Below are positions 11,651-24,500 of a stretch of 27,769 nucleotides of DNA, piece by piece; within the stretch, counting starts at the first letter, position 1; each line of letters opens with the position of its first letter. The position numbers and the translations under genes were made by a program. The notes under the pieces were generated by a model that was not told where the DNA came from, did no database searches, and worked only from the letters and a program-made list of their open reading frames with translations. Source of the DNA: Xylaria sp. FL1777 (taxonomy: Eukaryota > Ascomycota > Sordariomycetes > Xylariales > Xylariaceae). The DNA lies in the NCBI GenBank assembly GCA_022578965.1, contig MU400883.1, forward strand, positions 1-27,769, in the 5' to 3' direction.

Positions 11651-11698
11651 AAAAAGTGCGCAACTTGCTTAAATGCGTAACTCGCTTATAAATAACGT
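11651..11698 (-). repeat. Right terminal inverted repeat (48 bp)
   Basis: Its reverse complement begins ACGTTATTTATAAGCGAG and ends GTTGCGCACTTTTT. The six differences from the left TIR are all C/T or G/A. The two internal sub-repeats are better preserved here (AAGCGAGTTACGCATTT and AAGCAAGTTGCGCACTTT on the reverse strand). Just inside the TIR, TACACTTTA appears in reverse complement, also found inside the left TIR at 9896-9904. Confidence 0.95.
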
Positions 11699-11700
11699 TA
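11699..11700. other. TA target-site duplication, right
   Basis: A TA dinucleotide directly follows the right TIR, pairing with TA at 9835-9836. Confidence 0.75.
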
Positions 11701-14700
11701 TATAAAACAAAAAATAAAAAAATTTATTTTAAAAATAATGTGCTATTTAATAGTACTGTTTTATTTAAATTTTATAAATAAAAAAAGGAAGCTTTAAAAA
11801 AAACAAACTATTATTTAGAAAATTCTGCGTTATTTTAATAAAATAACATTTATTAAAACATATATTTATGTTTTAGCATTACTTTTAAAAACATTTAACT
11901 AATTATTAAATAATTAGTTGTTTTTTTAAAAAAGCTTTATATAATTAACTTTACTTAGTAAAAAGTAGCATTATTAACTAAAATATAGTATCGCAAAAAA
12001 ATAGCACTTTTTTAAGATTTTTTTAAAATAAAAAAAATATATAATAAAATTTTTTTTTTTTATAAAATTAAAACAGTTTTTTATAAAGCATAACAAGTTT
12101 ATAACATTTTAATTTTTAAGCTTTTAAAAAATATTACTATAAAAGTTTTAAAGATTTAATTTAAATATAATGTTTTAAAAAAAGCTTATAGTTTATATTA
12201 TAATGCTTAGTTTTTAGTATAAAAAAAAATAAAAAAGTTTAATTAATTAATTTAGCTATAAAAATAAATGTAGTTATTATATATAATGCTAATTTTTTTT
12301 AAAGCGATAATAAGTTCTTTAAAAAGTTTATAATATATAAAATAATCTTTATAGTTAATTTATTTTTAAAATATAATTAAATATTACTTTTTATTTTTAG
12401 TTAAATAATAATTGCTTTTTTTATACTAATAAGCTTTTTTTAAATAACTACTTTTTTATAAAAAGCAATAAATTTAATAGCTTAATTTCTAAAAGTATTA
12501 TTAAAGGTTTTATATAATATATTATTAATAAAGTACAAACTTTTTTTTAATAATATAATAATTAAAAAACTTATTATTAAGTATAATAATTATAAAATTG
12601 CTTTAAGTATTAAACAATTTATATTAAAACATTTTAAAAATTTTAATGCTATATTATTTAATTTTAAGCTAGCTAAAATTATAGCTAATATACTTAAAAG
12701 CAAATAAATAAAACAAACAATTAAAATAATTAGTTATATATATAGCTATTAAGATTTTAAAAGGAGTAAAAGTGTTATATTAAGTATAAAAAAGTATTTT
12801 AGCTAGCTAGCTAAAATATTTATATAGCTAAGCTATATATAGGTTAGCTATTTATATAGCTAGGTTTATATAGCTAAGTAAGCTAAGCCCCTTTTACTAA
12901 ATCCCATTAATAGCACTAATAATAAAAGCTTAATAAAAGCAAAAGTAATAAAAATTTTTAAGTAAAAAATTTACAAAAATATTACAAAAGTATAGTTTTT
13001 TTTAAAAATAATAGTATATTATTAAATATAAATATAAAAGTATGCTATAATTATAAAACTATTAACGGTTTTATTATAGAAAAATAAGCTATTTTGCTTT
13101 AAAAAACTATAAAAAAAAGCTATAAAAAAGCTTTAAAAAGCTATTATAACAACTTTTATTTTTATTACTTTTAATTATACAAAAAAACTTATTTAGCTAA
13201 AAATTAATGCTTTTAAAACTAGCTAAAATACTATTTTATGCTAAAAAGTTCATAAAATTATTAAATTAGCAAAATATAAGTTTAAAACATAAAAAAGCTT
13301 TAAAAAAAAATATAATATTATAAAGCTAAAAAAGCTTACTATTATTAAAACTTTTTAAAAGTTGCATAACTATTTTTATAAAATTATATTTTGTTTAAAA
13401 ATTAATATAAAAGTTTTTATAGCTTAATTAAATAATAGATTTTTAGCATTATTAAATGCTTAATTAATAAAATAAATAGCATATATAAAAACTTTTAATT
13501 TTATATTTTATTATATGCTAAAAAAAAACATATAGCTATTAATAAGCTTTTTAAAAAACTTCTTAAAGCATTAAATAAATTAAATAATTATTAAAAAAAA
13601 ATATAAAAATTTTTATTAATTTTTAACTATATATAATAGCTATTATTATTACATATAAAAAATTAAGCAATTAATTAATTAAAAGTTTAGTATATTAAAA
13701 AAGAGAACTTTTGCTATATTTAAAAAAAGATTAAAGCAAAAAAAGCAAGCAGATTACTAAGTATTTTGTTTTTAAGCAAGTTTTAAAAGAACTTATAATA
13801 AAAAAAAAGCAAAAACACTTTAAAAAAAAAGCCTTTAAATTTTTTATTAACAAATTTACTTTTTTAAAAAAAGCAAAGTTTAAAAAAATGCTAAAAAAAG
13901 TTATTAATAATAAAAGAACTTAAAAAGCTTTTATTAAGAAAAACTATAAAAAAATAACATATAAAAGCTAAATATTTATAATTTAATAAATAATTTAAAA
14001 ATACTACTAAAAAAGCTTTTATTATAATGTTTATATTATAATTATTAGTTGCTTTAATTGCTAAAAATCTATTAATAGCAAAAAAACTAAAAAATACTAT
14101 TTTAATTTTTTTTTAAATTTTTTAGTTTTTTAGGTTATAAATATATAAACTATACTATTAAACAATAAATTTAAAGCTATTATAAAAGCAAAATATAAAA
14201 TAATAACTTATTTAAAAGTTAAACTTTTAAAACATATAAACTTTTTAAGAATATTTAAATTTATTAAAAAAAAAATCGTGTTTTAATATAAAGTTCTTAT
14301 TAAAATTAAATATAATAATAGCTTTAAGTTTAAAAAAAAAGTAAAAAACGCAATAAATATTTTAAGCTATAAAATAAACTATAGTTTAGCTTACTATTTT
14401 TAAGCATAAAGCTTTATTAAAAAAAGCTATAAGCTAATAAAAAAAAGCTTTATATAAGTAATAAATAAAACTAAAAAAAATTAGCTAAAATACTTAAACT
14501 TAATAATATAAACAAATTACATTTTTATGCGTTATTATAATTATAGTTTATATAAGCTAATATATAAAAAATGCTAATTTTATTAATAGAAAATATAATA
14601 CTAACATAAAAAATAATTAAGTAATAAAATGTTATTTTTTACGAAAATTTTATTAAAGTTAAAGTTAAGCAGTTAAAATGTTATAACTAAAATATTATAA

Positions 14701-17700
14701 AAATTAAAGCAATTATAATTAAAAAAAAAAGATTAGCTATAAAAGCTAAATTTTAAAAAAACGCTTATAAAATTAAGCAATTATTTAAAAAAGGCTTGTT
14801 TATTTTTTTTTATAATATTATGCTTTTAATAAATAAATTTAATAATAAAAAGCTATTATATAAATAAATTAGCTTTTATAAAGTTAAGAAAAATATTAAT
14901 TATAAATAATACTAATTAATAAAACTAACTAATAAAAAATTAAAAAAGTTGTTTTGTTTTAAAAAATTAAAGTAATTTATATAAAATAACTAAAAGTATT
15001 AAAAACTAGAAAATTTTAATTTTAATATATAAACTATTAGTATTATAGCTATTTATTAAAAATTAAACTAAAATAATAAAGCTTTTAATAATTAAAGCTA
15101 TAATAATTAAGCTATAAAAAATAAAAAAAATATAATAAGTTATAAAAGCTTTTTAAGTTTATAAAAAATATAATATAACTTTTTAGCGCTTTAAATATTT
15201 TAAGTGCTAAAAAATATAATAGCTTACTTTATTTTTTTAGCTATTATATTATAAAATACTTTAAAAGTAATAATGAATAAAAGCTAAAACAATAAATTTC
15301 TTTTTTTTTACTTTTTGTTTTTTTATTAATTGATTTGTTTTTTATTTTTATTAATTATATAAGTTTATATAATTAAGTTATAATATATAAAACTATTTTT
15401 TTTTGCTTAAAATTAAGCATATTTTTTATAGTTTTCTTTTTATTAGTTTTATATTTATTAGTTTTATAATAGCTAGTTTACTAGTATTTTTTTTACTATT
15501 ATATTAAAAATATAAGTTTTTATTTTATTTTAATGTTTTTTAAATAGCTTAATAGCTTAATTTTAATATAAATTATTATTGCTTTTTTTTAAAAATGGAT
15601 AAAAACAAAAAAAATAAAAGTAAAAACTGCTTATTAGTTTTAATTACTTAAGTTTATTTTATTATATTAACATTTATATATAAGTTTTTTTACTTTTAAT
15701 TGTTTTATTACTTTTATTTAAAATTAAATAGCTTTTTTTGCTTTTAGTTTAAACTATTTAATACTTAATAAAAACTTTAAAATTATTAAAAAATAAAAAA
15801 CATTATTATTATATTTTAAGAAATTATTAGTTTATATTTTATATGTTTAAACTATTAATAATAATTTAAAGCTACTATTAAGTAATAATAAGCATTTAAT
15901 AAAACAATAAACGTTTAAGCAAAGTTTAAAGCAAGCTTAATAAAAATAAAATCTTATTATAAAAAATTAAGCAAAATTATTTAATTATATAAAGCTAAAA
16001 AAATAAAAACTAAAAAAAAAACAGAAAAAAATTTAATAATTTAATATTAATAATTCTTATTTTATATATTTTTAATTTTTTTATTATAAAAGTTTTATAT
16101 ATTTGCTTTTATAAATGTTATAATTTAACTTTTTATATAATAACTATTTTTTTTTATTATATTTAAAAAAGAATTTATAAAACATATAATAAAAAAAAAT
16201 AATTATAAATTATATTAAAAAAAATAACGCTATATAAGCAAATTGTTTAATTTCTTTATTTTATTTTATTTTATATAACTTATTTAATTTATTTTTTTAG
16301 CTATTTTTTTAAACATTTAAATATTATATTAATTTTTTAAGTAATATTAAATTATTACTTATTAATATTATATTAAATAAGCTAAGCAATAAAATTAGCT
16401 TAAAAAAAACGCTTTAATTTATGTTTTAATTTAGTTTTTTTTTTAATTGAGCAAACAAAAGTATTTTTAATTAAAACTATTTGTTTTTTAAAGTTTTTAA
16501 GCATAAAATCTTTTTTAATTATTATAGTTATTATATTAGCTTTAAAATATTTAGCTATATTACTTTTAAATTTATAAAATAAATAATTTTATAACTAAAT
16601 AATAAATATATAATTAATATATGCACTAAATTTTTATTTTGAAATAATGCAGCAAAAAAAAAAAAAAATAAAGCTTTGTATATTTTTTGCTTTTAACTAT
16701 TATTAATAATTATTTGCAATATTTATAAAGTATAACATTTTATATTTTAAACAGCTATATAAATATAGCTATAAATTAATAGAAATTATAAAAGATTTAA
16801 TATATATATTTGCTTTAAAAACTACTTTTAATTACTTTTATATATAATAAGCAAAATTTTAAATGTTTTTGCTTTTTTATTTAGCTAAAGCTAGCTTAAA
16901 TATATTAATTTACATAATATATATAAAAAAAATTATAACTAACTTTTTATTAAATATATTTATTACTAGTATTATTATTAAAAATTTTAATTTATAAATA
17001 GTTTAATGCTTAATTATATAAAATAAAAAAAGTTAGCTAAATAAAAAAAACAAAATTTAAAAAAAAAAAAAGCATATATATTTTATTATTTATTAATAAA
17101 CTTAACTTTTTAAATATTATAAATATAACTATTTATTAACTAAGCAATATTAATTTTTTAAATATTAATTAATTATTATAATGCTTTTTAATTATTTAAA
17201 ACTTTATTTATAATATAAAAATTATTTTTTAAATGCTTAATTAAATAAATATTAATTATATTACTTAAAAATAAAAACTTTATAATAAAAGCATAAACTA
17301 AATAATTTAAAGATTTAAGCACTAAAGAAAAAAATTAAAAAAAAGGTTTAAGCTTTAAAACTACTTAAAAAAAAACAAATGAAAAAAAAAACAAGCTTTT
17401 TTTTTATATTTATTAAAGCTTAAATTATTTATTTTGCTATTAGTAGTAATAAATATTTAAAAAAAATAAGTTATAAATATATTAAAAAAAAGGTAAAAAA
17501 TAACTATTTAATTAATTAAAACTACTTTATTTGCTTATTTTTTAATAAATATTAATATAAACATATAAAAAATAATTATTATAAAAGCATTTAACAATTA
17601 ATAATTTATTTTAGTAATAAAATAATTAATTAATAAATTAAAAATAATATGGTAAATTTATAAAAAAAAAGTATATTAATTTAAAAATATATATTTTAGC

Positions 17701-20700
17701 TTTTTTTTATTTTATTTGCTTTATTAAACTTTTTATTATATTTAACTTTGCTATTTTATTTATTTAATAAGTTTTAATTTTTTTATATTTAATATAAATG
17801 CTTTTAGCATTTATATTTAAAGAATTTTATAATTACTAAAAAATAATAACTTAAATTAATAATTAAAAATATTAAATTATATATAATAAATAATATTAAT
17901 AATAATATTTATATTTTATACTTTTTATATTATTTGCTTTTATACTTTTAATTTATATTAAAATTTTTAATTTATTTATATTTTTTACTTAATTATAAAA
18001 TATAATAAAAGTATATATATATTTAAATATTATTAAAGATTACTTTTATTATATATATATGCTTTTAATTATTATATTTTTTATTTTTAAAAAAGTTATT
18101 AATACTATAAATTAGCTAAAAATAAAAGCATTTTTTAAAAAAGCTTTAAAAAGCTAATATTTAATACTAAAATATATAAATAACTAGCATAAAAAATAGC
18201 AAATTTTAAAATAAAAGCAAAAAAAAGAAAAAATAAGCATATATATATAAATTTAACTGCTAATTATAAAAAGCTTTTTTTTAAAAACTAAAAGCTTTTT
18301 AAAAATAGCTTTAAAAAAAAGCTAGTAATTATTAAAAGTTTAAAATATAAAAAATATTTAGCTTGCTAGCTTTTTTTATAAATTAAAAAACTAAATGCAA
18401 AAAATGTTTAACTAAAAAATATATTGCTTTTTTTAGTTAATGTTCTTTTAAAGTTTGTTTTAAAATTTTATTTTGTATAAAAAAAAATAACTTTTATAAA
18501 AAGTTTGTTTTTTAAAAATTTAAAAAAAAAAAAAAAAGTAGTATTAAAAAAGCATTTTAGTTATACATTTTTTAAAAATAGCAAAACTTACTAAAACTTA
18601 TTTTTAAACTTAGTTTAACAAATATAAAAAAAAATAATATATTTATTATATAAAAAATATTATAATAAAAAAGCATTAAAATATTAATAGTTTATATTAT
18701 ATATAATTTTAATAAAAGTTTTTTATATTTTTAATTTATTGCTTAATAAAAAAGCGCTTAATTTTTAAAAAAAAGCTTTTATAGTATACTTTATTATATA
18801 AAACCGCTTAATAAACATAAATAAAATGTTATTTTATATGCTTAAACTAAAAAGTAAATATTTAAAGGCATTTTTATAAGCTATAAACTAAATATTAAAA
18901 TTTATAGCTATAAAATGTTTTATAATATTAATATAGTATTTATTTAAAATTAAAAAACATTATAATAATAATAATTTTTATTTTAATAAGTTTAATATTA
19001 TGTTTATAAAAAATTTAATAGTTTTAGCAATAAAGCTAAAATTATATAAAAAATAAAAACTTATAATATAAAAACTAAATATTTAATAGTTATTATTTAT
19101 AAAATTTTTAAAAAAACTACTATTAAAAAAAGCTTTAAATAATTATTAAAAAAATAATAACATAAAACATTTTAATAAATTAAAGCTTTATAATAAATAA
19201 AAGCTAGCTTATTGTTTTTTATTAAATAAAATTTTAAAAATAATATATAAAAATAATAAAAAGCAGTAATTAAAAACTTTTTTTTTAAAATAATAAACAA
19301 CTATTAAAAAAACTTACTAGTATAAATAAAAATATTTAAATTATTAAAAAAAGCTTATTATTTATAGCTATTATAAAAACTTTTATAAAATAAACATTAT
19401 AAAATAAAAGATTAAAGCTGTTTATATTATAAATATTTTTAGAAAGCTAAACGCTAAAAAATAACTAAATAAGCACAAAATAAAAGCTTTATTAAACGTA
19501 TTACTTTAGCTATATATAAATAAAAAAGCTAAAACTTTAAAAATAAATATTAAATTTAAATATAGCTAATTTATAAAAGATTTTTTTATAAATTAATAAA
19601 ACGCAAAATAAGCTATAATAATTACTAGAACTTTTTAAATAAAATATTTTATAATAAAATATTATTTAAACAATTATTAAATTATTATTTTTATTAATAT
19701 TATTTTAAAAGTAGCATATATTTTAAACTTTAAGCATATTATTAATAAAAATAACAAACAAGTTTTTTAAAAATTATAAAAGTATTAAACAATAAAGCAC
19801 TTTAATATAAAAGTTATATTAAGCTATTTTATATTTTTTTGCTTTTATTAATATAATAATTATATATATAAGTTTATTAAAGCTTTATATTTATATTATA
19901 TATTTTATAACTTAATAAGCTAATATTTAAAAAAAGGTATTAATAATTAAAAAAATTATAAATAGCTTATTTAATTTTTAAAAGCAAACTTTAAAAAGTA
20001 CTTTAGTTTTAAGTTATAAAAAGATTTACATTTATTGCTTTTAATAAACGTTAAACTTTATAAACTGTTATAAAAACTAAAAGCAACTTTTTTTAAATTT
20101 AATAAGCTAGCTTTTTTATTATTAAGCATTAAAAATATATAAAGCAAAAAAAAAACGCTAAAAAAAAACTAAAAGTTAATTGTTTTGTTTTTTTAGTGCT
20201 TTTTATTTTAAAGCGCAAAAAAAGTTTTTAATAAAAAAAACTAATAATTATACTAAAGAAGTTTTATTATAAGCAATATAAAAACGTTTTAATAATACAA
20301 AGTTATTTTGCTATAAATATTTTTATAAATATTTTTTTTTTTAAATATAGCAAGCTAAATATAAAACTTAACTAAGCTTAATAGTTTAAAAAAAAAAAAG
20401 TATAAACTTTTTATAAGCATTTTTATAAAAAAAACGCTAAGCACTTTTAAAAGCTTTTGCTTATATATTTAAATATATAAAAAAACTAAAACTAGTTTTA
20501 ATAAAGCTATAATGCTTTTATAAGCGCTAAAGCTTAAGCTACTTTTAAACGTAGCAAAAAAAATAAAAAAAAAACTTATAGAACTAAATAAGCAAAAAAA
20601 AATAATATGAACTTTGTTTAAAAAACGCTAATAAAAATAAAGAACTTTATAATTATAAATATTAAAATAAACTAAAAATAATTATATTTTAATAAAAGAA

Positions 20701-20701
20701 A
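11701..20701. other. Gene-free AT-rich mutated DNA
   Basis: Nine kilobases with no assignable gene. Composition varies along it. About 13700-14500 is A-rich on this strand and includes a lysine-rich frame open for 62 codons without an ATG start (13735-13920). About 15290-15760 is strongly T-rich. Such skews can outlive C-to-T decay because A and T are not themselves targets, so they may mark old coding directions of dead elements. A palindromic segment lies at 12765-12898. Long A or T runs are frequent. No RNA gene is recognised. Confidence 0.55.
12765..12898. repeat. Palindrome-rich 134 bp segment, possible small non-autonomous element
   Basis: The ends read AGTAAAAG (12765-12772) and CTTTTACT (12891-12898), an inverted pair. 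Inside is a perfect 24 bp palindrome, TATTTTAGCTAG/CTAGCTAAAATA (12795-12818). Three direct copies of TATATAGCTA lie at 12821, 12853 and 12867, with inverted near-copies between. It keeps GG and CCCC words (AGGAG, AGGTT, GCCCC) that are rare around it. A miniature inverted-repeat element is one reading, but no target duplication was found and the 8 bp ends are short. Confidence 0.4.
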
Positions 20702-21009
20702 ATTAAAATAAAATAAAGTAGCTAAATAAACTAACTAGTTAATTAAAGTAAGGTTAAGCTAAATTATATAATAAAAATAAAAATATAAGTATTGCGCTAA
20801 ATTTTAAAGTATAAATTTAATTATTATGCTTAATATTATAAAAATTAGCTATAGTTACTTTATTTATATTATTAAATAGCCTTTTAATTAATCGTTTAAT
20901 TTTTTAATTTATATATAGCGTAATTACTTAAATATATAAGTTATAACTTATTTCCTTGCAATTAAAGTATTATAATAGATTTTATGCAATTATACTGCTT
21001 TATTTTAAT
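20702..21009 (+). repeat. Dispersed repeat block B, copy 2
   Basis: Direct-orientation partner of 4031-4340, about 91% identical, with the differences almost all transitions. Each copy keeps C or G where the other has T or A, so neither is simply derived from the other. Similarity stops at about 21009, where the flanks diverge. Confidence 0.85.
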
Positions 21010-21200
21010 ATATATTTTTATAAATGCTAAACATAATAAAAATTAATAAATTAAAAGCTTTTTTTTGATTTTATAAATAGTAATACATAGTTATTTTTAG
21101 TTAATAAAGTAATTTGTTTGTTTAATTATAATAATAAACAAAATATTTATTTATTAAATAGCTTATATTACTTTAATAGTATGCTAGCTTTTTAAAAAAA

Positions 21201-21220
21201 TTATTTGCTTAAGCAAATAA
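21201..21220. repeat. Perfect 20 bp palindrome
   Basis: TTATTTGCTTAAGCAAATAA equals its own reverse complement. It lies between block B copy 2 and block A copy 2. At this base composition a palindrome of this size somewhere in the window is not surprising. Confidence 0.5.
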
Positions 21221-21438
21221 AAGTTAAATGTAATAATAAATTAATAGTATATTATATATTATAAGCTTATAATAGTAAAATATTTTGTTAGTTTAATACT
21301 TTTATTTTTTTAAAGAAAGCTTTTTATAATTAAAAAAAAAAGCAAGGAAATTTGCTTAATGCAAGCAATATTACTTAGTATAAAAAATGCCTTTTGTGTT
21401 TTTAAAGTAATTTAAAAATATATAGCTAACTTTATAGC

Positions 21439-21531
21439 AAGCTTAAGTTACACTAAGCTATTATAATGCATAAAAAAAAATAAGCTATATTTTATATAGC
21501 TTAAAGTATATATTAATTCTTTAAAAAATTA
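21439..21531 (+). repeat. Dispersed repeat block A, copy 2
   Basis: Gap-free 93 bp match to 3838-3930 in the same orientation, about 88% identical. Here block A lies ~430 bp downstream of block B, whereas in the first pair A lies 100 bp upstream of B. Confidence 0.8.
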
Positions 21532-24500
21532 AGTTTTTATAAATAAGCTTAATAAATTAAAGTATAAAAAAGCTATTATTATAGTTATAGCTAATTAAAA
21601 AAAAATTGCTATAATATCTTTAAATGTTTTAAGCTATATATATATTATATTAATAAAAACAACAAGTATTTCTTTAGTAAAAATACTTAAGTAATTTTAT
21701 TAAACTTTATTATATTAAAAATAAAGGATTATAATTATTGCTTTTTAATAAGAAATTTTTAATAAACATAAAATATTAACTTGCGTTAATTATGTTTTTG
21801 CTTTTTATATATATTGCTTATTATTATTATTAATTAAATAGTTTAATAAAGCTTTTAAATTAAACTAAAAAAGTTAGTAATAATATTTTTAAGCTAAAAA
21901 ATTATTTAAACTTTGTTATTTAAAAGAAATAAAAATTATAATAAGGTTTTTATTAATAAACTAATAAAAGAATTATTATAAAGTTAATTTTAATTTTTTA
22001 CTTTTTATAAAAATACTTTTTATATTGCGTTAATAAGCTTAAAAAAGTTTACTAAAGATTTATAAACTTTTGTTTTCTAATAAGTTATTTTAAAATTATA
22101 TAAAAAAATAAAATTAAAACTTTTAACAATAGATTTTTTAGTTTTAGCATTAATAAAACATGTAGCAAAATATAAAAAGTAATATAAATTATAAAACTTA
22201 ATAAATTATTAAATTTTTAAACGTATATTATGCTTATTAATATTTTAATAAGCATGCTTATTTAAGCGTTATTTTAACTTTTTATGCTTTTGTTATATAG
22301 TATTAAAAGATTATTTTATTTTATAAAATAATCTTTAAAAATAAATAGCAAAGTTATTTTATTTTTTAAATATAATAGTTAAATTTGTTAATTTTACTAA
22401 TAAAATAAGCTAACGTTTAACTAAAAAACCTATAAGTTTATATTAGTTAACTTTAGATTAAATAAAAATATTTATTAAATTTAAGCATATTAATAAATAA
22501 AAAAAAAAAAACTAATAAAGATTGCTTTAATCATACTAAATAAAGCAGCAATAGCTTAAATTTAAAATTTAGTTTATTAAAGTTTAAGTTATAATTTATA
22601 AAAAATGCTTTAAACAAAATGCTTTTTAAGTTCTTTAAAATAAAACGTTATAAAAAGTAAAAGCTTTATATAATTAAATGCTAATATTTATATAAAGCTT
22701 TTTTAATAAATTAAGTAATTTAAAAATGCTGTTTTAAATAAAAAGTAAATTTTTTTTAAAGCTAAATATAAGCTAAAAACTAATAGTATATAAGTAAAAT
22801 AATTAAAAAATAAAAAGCATTTTAAAAAAAAGTTAAATAACATGTAAAATTATTAAAAAAAAAGCGTTTATAATTAAACTTTTTTTTAGTAAATTAACTA
22901 GTATTTTTATTAATGCATTTTATTAAATAAAAGTTAGCATTAGTTTTTATAAAAAAATAAAAGCAAAAAAAACGTAGCTTTTTTAAAAGTATTATAGCTT
23001 TTTATATAATATTTTTACAAAAACTAAAAATTATGCCTTTAAGCAAAAATGCTAGCATAATAATTATTAATAACTTGTTTTAAAATATAAACTAAAAAAT
23101 CAAATAATAATACAAATGTTTAAATATTAAACCTTTATATATAATAAAAATAAACAAAAATAAAAGCTTTTTTATAAAATGCATTATTAATTAATCTTAA
23201 AATTTATAAATAAATTTAAGTAAAAGTATTACTATTTAAACTTAAAAAATAATAAATTATATATAAATAAAATAAAGCTAAAAAAAACTTTAATAAAAGC
23301 TTATAGTAGTTTTAATATATAAATTAATTATTAAATTTATATATAAAAATAAAAAACTTATTAAACTATTTAATAGCTAATTATTATTAACGTTTTTTTT
23401 AAAATAATAGTATTAAATATTTAGTTTTATAAAATAAAACAAATAATTAAAAACATAAAAGCGCTTTTTAGCTTTTATTTATTTTTAAATTTTAAATATA
23501 TAAAAAGCTTTTATTGCTTAATTAAATATAAGCATTTAAATGTATTAATATTAATAAGCTATTTTTAGTAAATAAAACTAATAATATAAAATAAACTAAA
23601 TATAAAGTTAAAGTGCTAAAATAAACGCTTATTAAATACTATAAAAAATATTAATATATTTAAATAATAAAACAATAACTATAAAAGTTAAAATTTATTA
23701 AAAATTATATAATAATTTAGTTATTAAATGTGCTAGCTTTAAAAATAAATAGCATTTAAATATTTTATTTATATTTTGCTTTTAAAGTAAAAAAAAAGCT
23801 TTAAAAAATAAGCAGCTATAAAAGTTTAATAATAAAGCTTAAAGCATAAGCTTAAATTAAATAGCTTTTAATATAAATTTTAGTAGTAAGTTTTATTTTT
23901 TTAAAATAAACATTGTAAATTTTTAAGTAATAATATATTAATATTTTTTTTTTATAACTAATAACAAATATTTTAATAAAAACTTAAAAAACTAAAATAA
24001 AAAAAGGTTTTATATAAATAATAATTAAATATAAATTAGTTAATTTTAAGCTATAAAAAAGTTCTGTTTTAAAGTAAGCATTTATTATTTTATATAGTAA
24101 AAAAAAAGCTAGTTAATATTTTAACGCTTAAATTTAAGTTTTATATAATAATATAACTAAACGTAAAAATAATAACAAAAGTTTTAAGCAAAATTCTTTT
24201 TTTTTTTTAATAGTTTATTACTTTAAAATTAGTTTGTTTAAAGCTAAAGTTTTATAGCTAAAAAAGCTTAATACTTTTATTAAGTTTAATATACTTTTAA
24301 TATTTTTTAAAAATTTATAAAAAAAAATAATTCTTAAGTTAAATTATATTTATAATTATAGTAAGTTTTTAAAATAAATAGCTTTTAGTTAATAAAACAA
24401 TATAAATAAAAAAAGTTAACAAAATAAATTTATAACTTTAAAAAAAAGATTAGCTTTAAAAGTTAAGCATATTAAGCTTTAAATAAAATAAGCTTAAAAG

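Larger units (their letters stand above)
9837..11698 (+). mobile_element. Fot1/Pot2-like (pogo family) DNA transposon relic
   Basis: A complete but dead class II element of 1862 bp, close to the ~1.9 kb usual for Fot1 and Pot2. It has 48 bp TIRs of 42/48 identity, flanking TA dinucleotides, and one transposase pseudogene filling most of the interior on the + strand. About 50 bp separate each TIR from the coding region. Both ends are present, so the copy was full length before it decayed. The decay is mainly point mutation: many stop codons of the CAA/CAG/TGG-to-TAA/TAG type, and only one clear frameshift. It retains many CGC, GCGC and ACG words that the flanks have almost lost. This suggests later arrival or fewer rounds of mutation than its surroundings. 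Confidence 0.95.

Noticed and set aside
13735..13920. Lysine-rich open frame of 62 codons on the plus strand
   Set aside because: It has no start at its head and no recognisable domain, and the composition follows the local A-rich skew. It is mentioned only as a possible remnant, not annotated as a gene.
4031..21009. One large LTR retrotransposon with block B copies as LTRs
   Set aside because: The span is ~17 kb, no retroelement proteins could be traced, no end motifs, primer site or target duplications were found, and block A lies outside both B copies. Kept as a possibility only.
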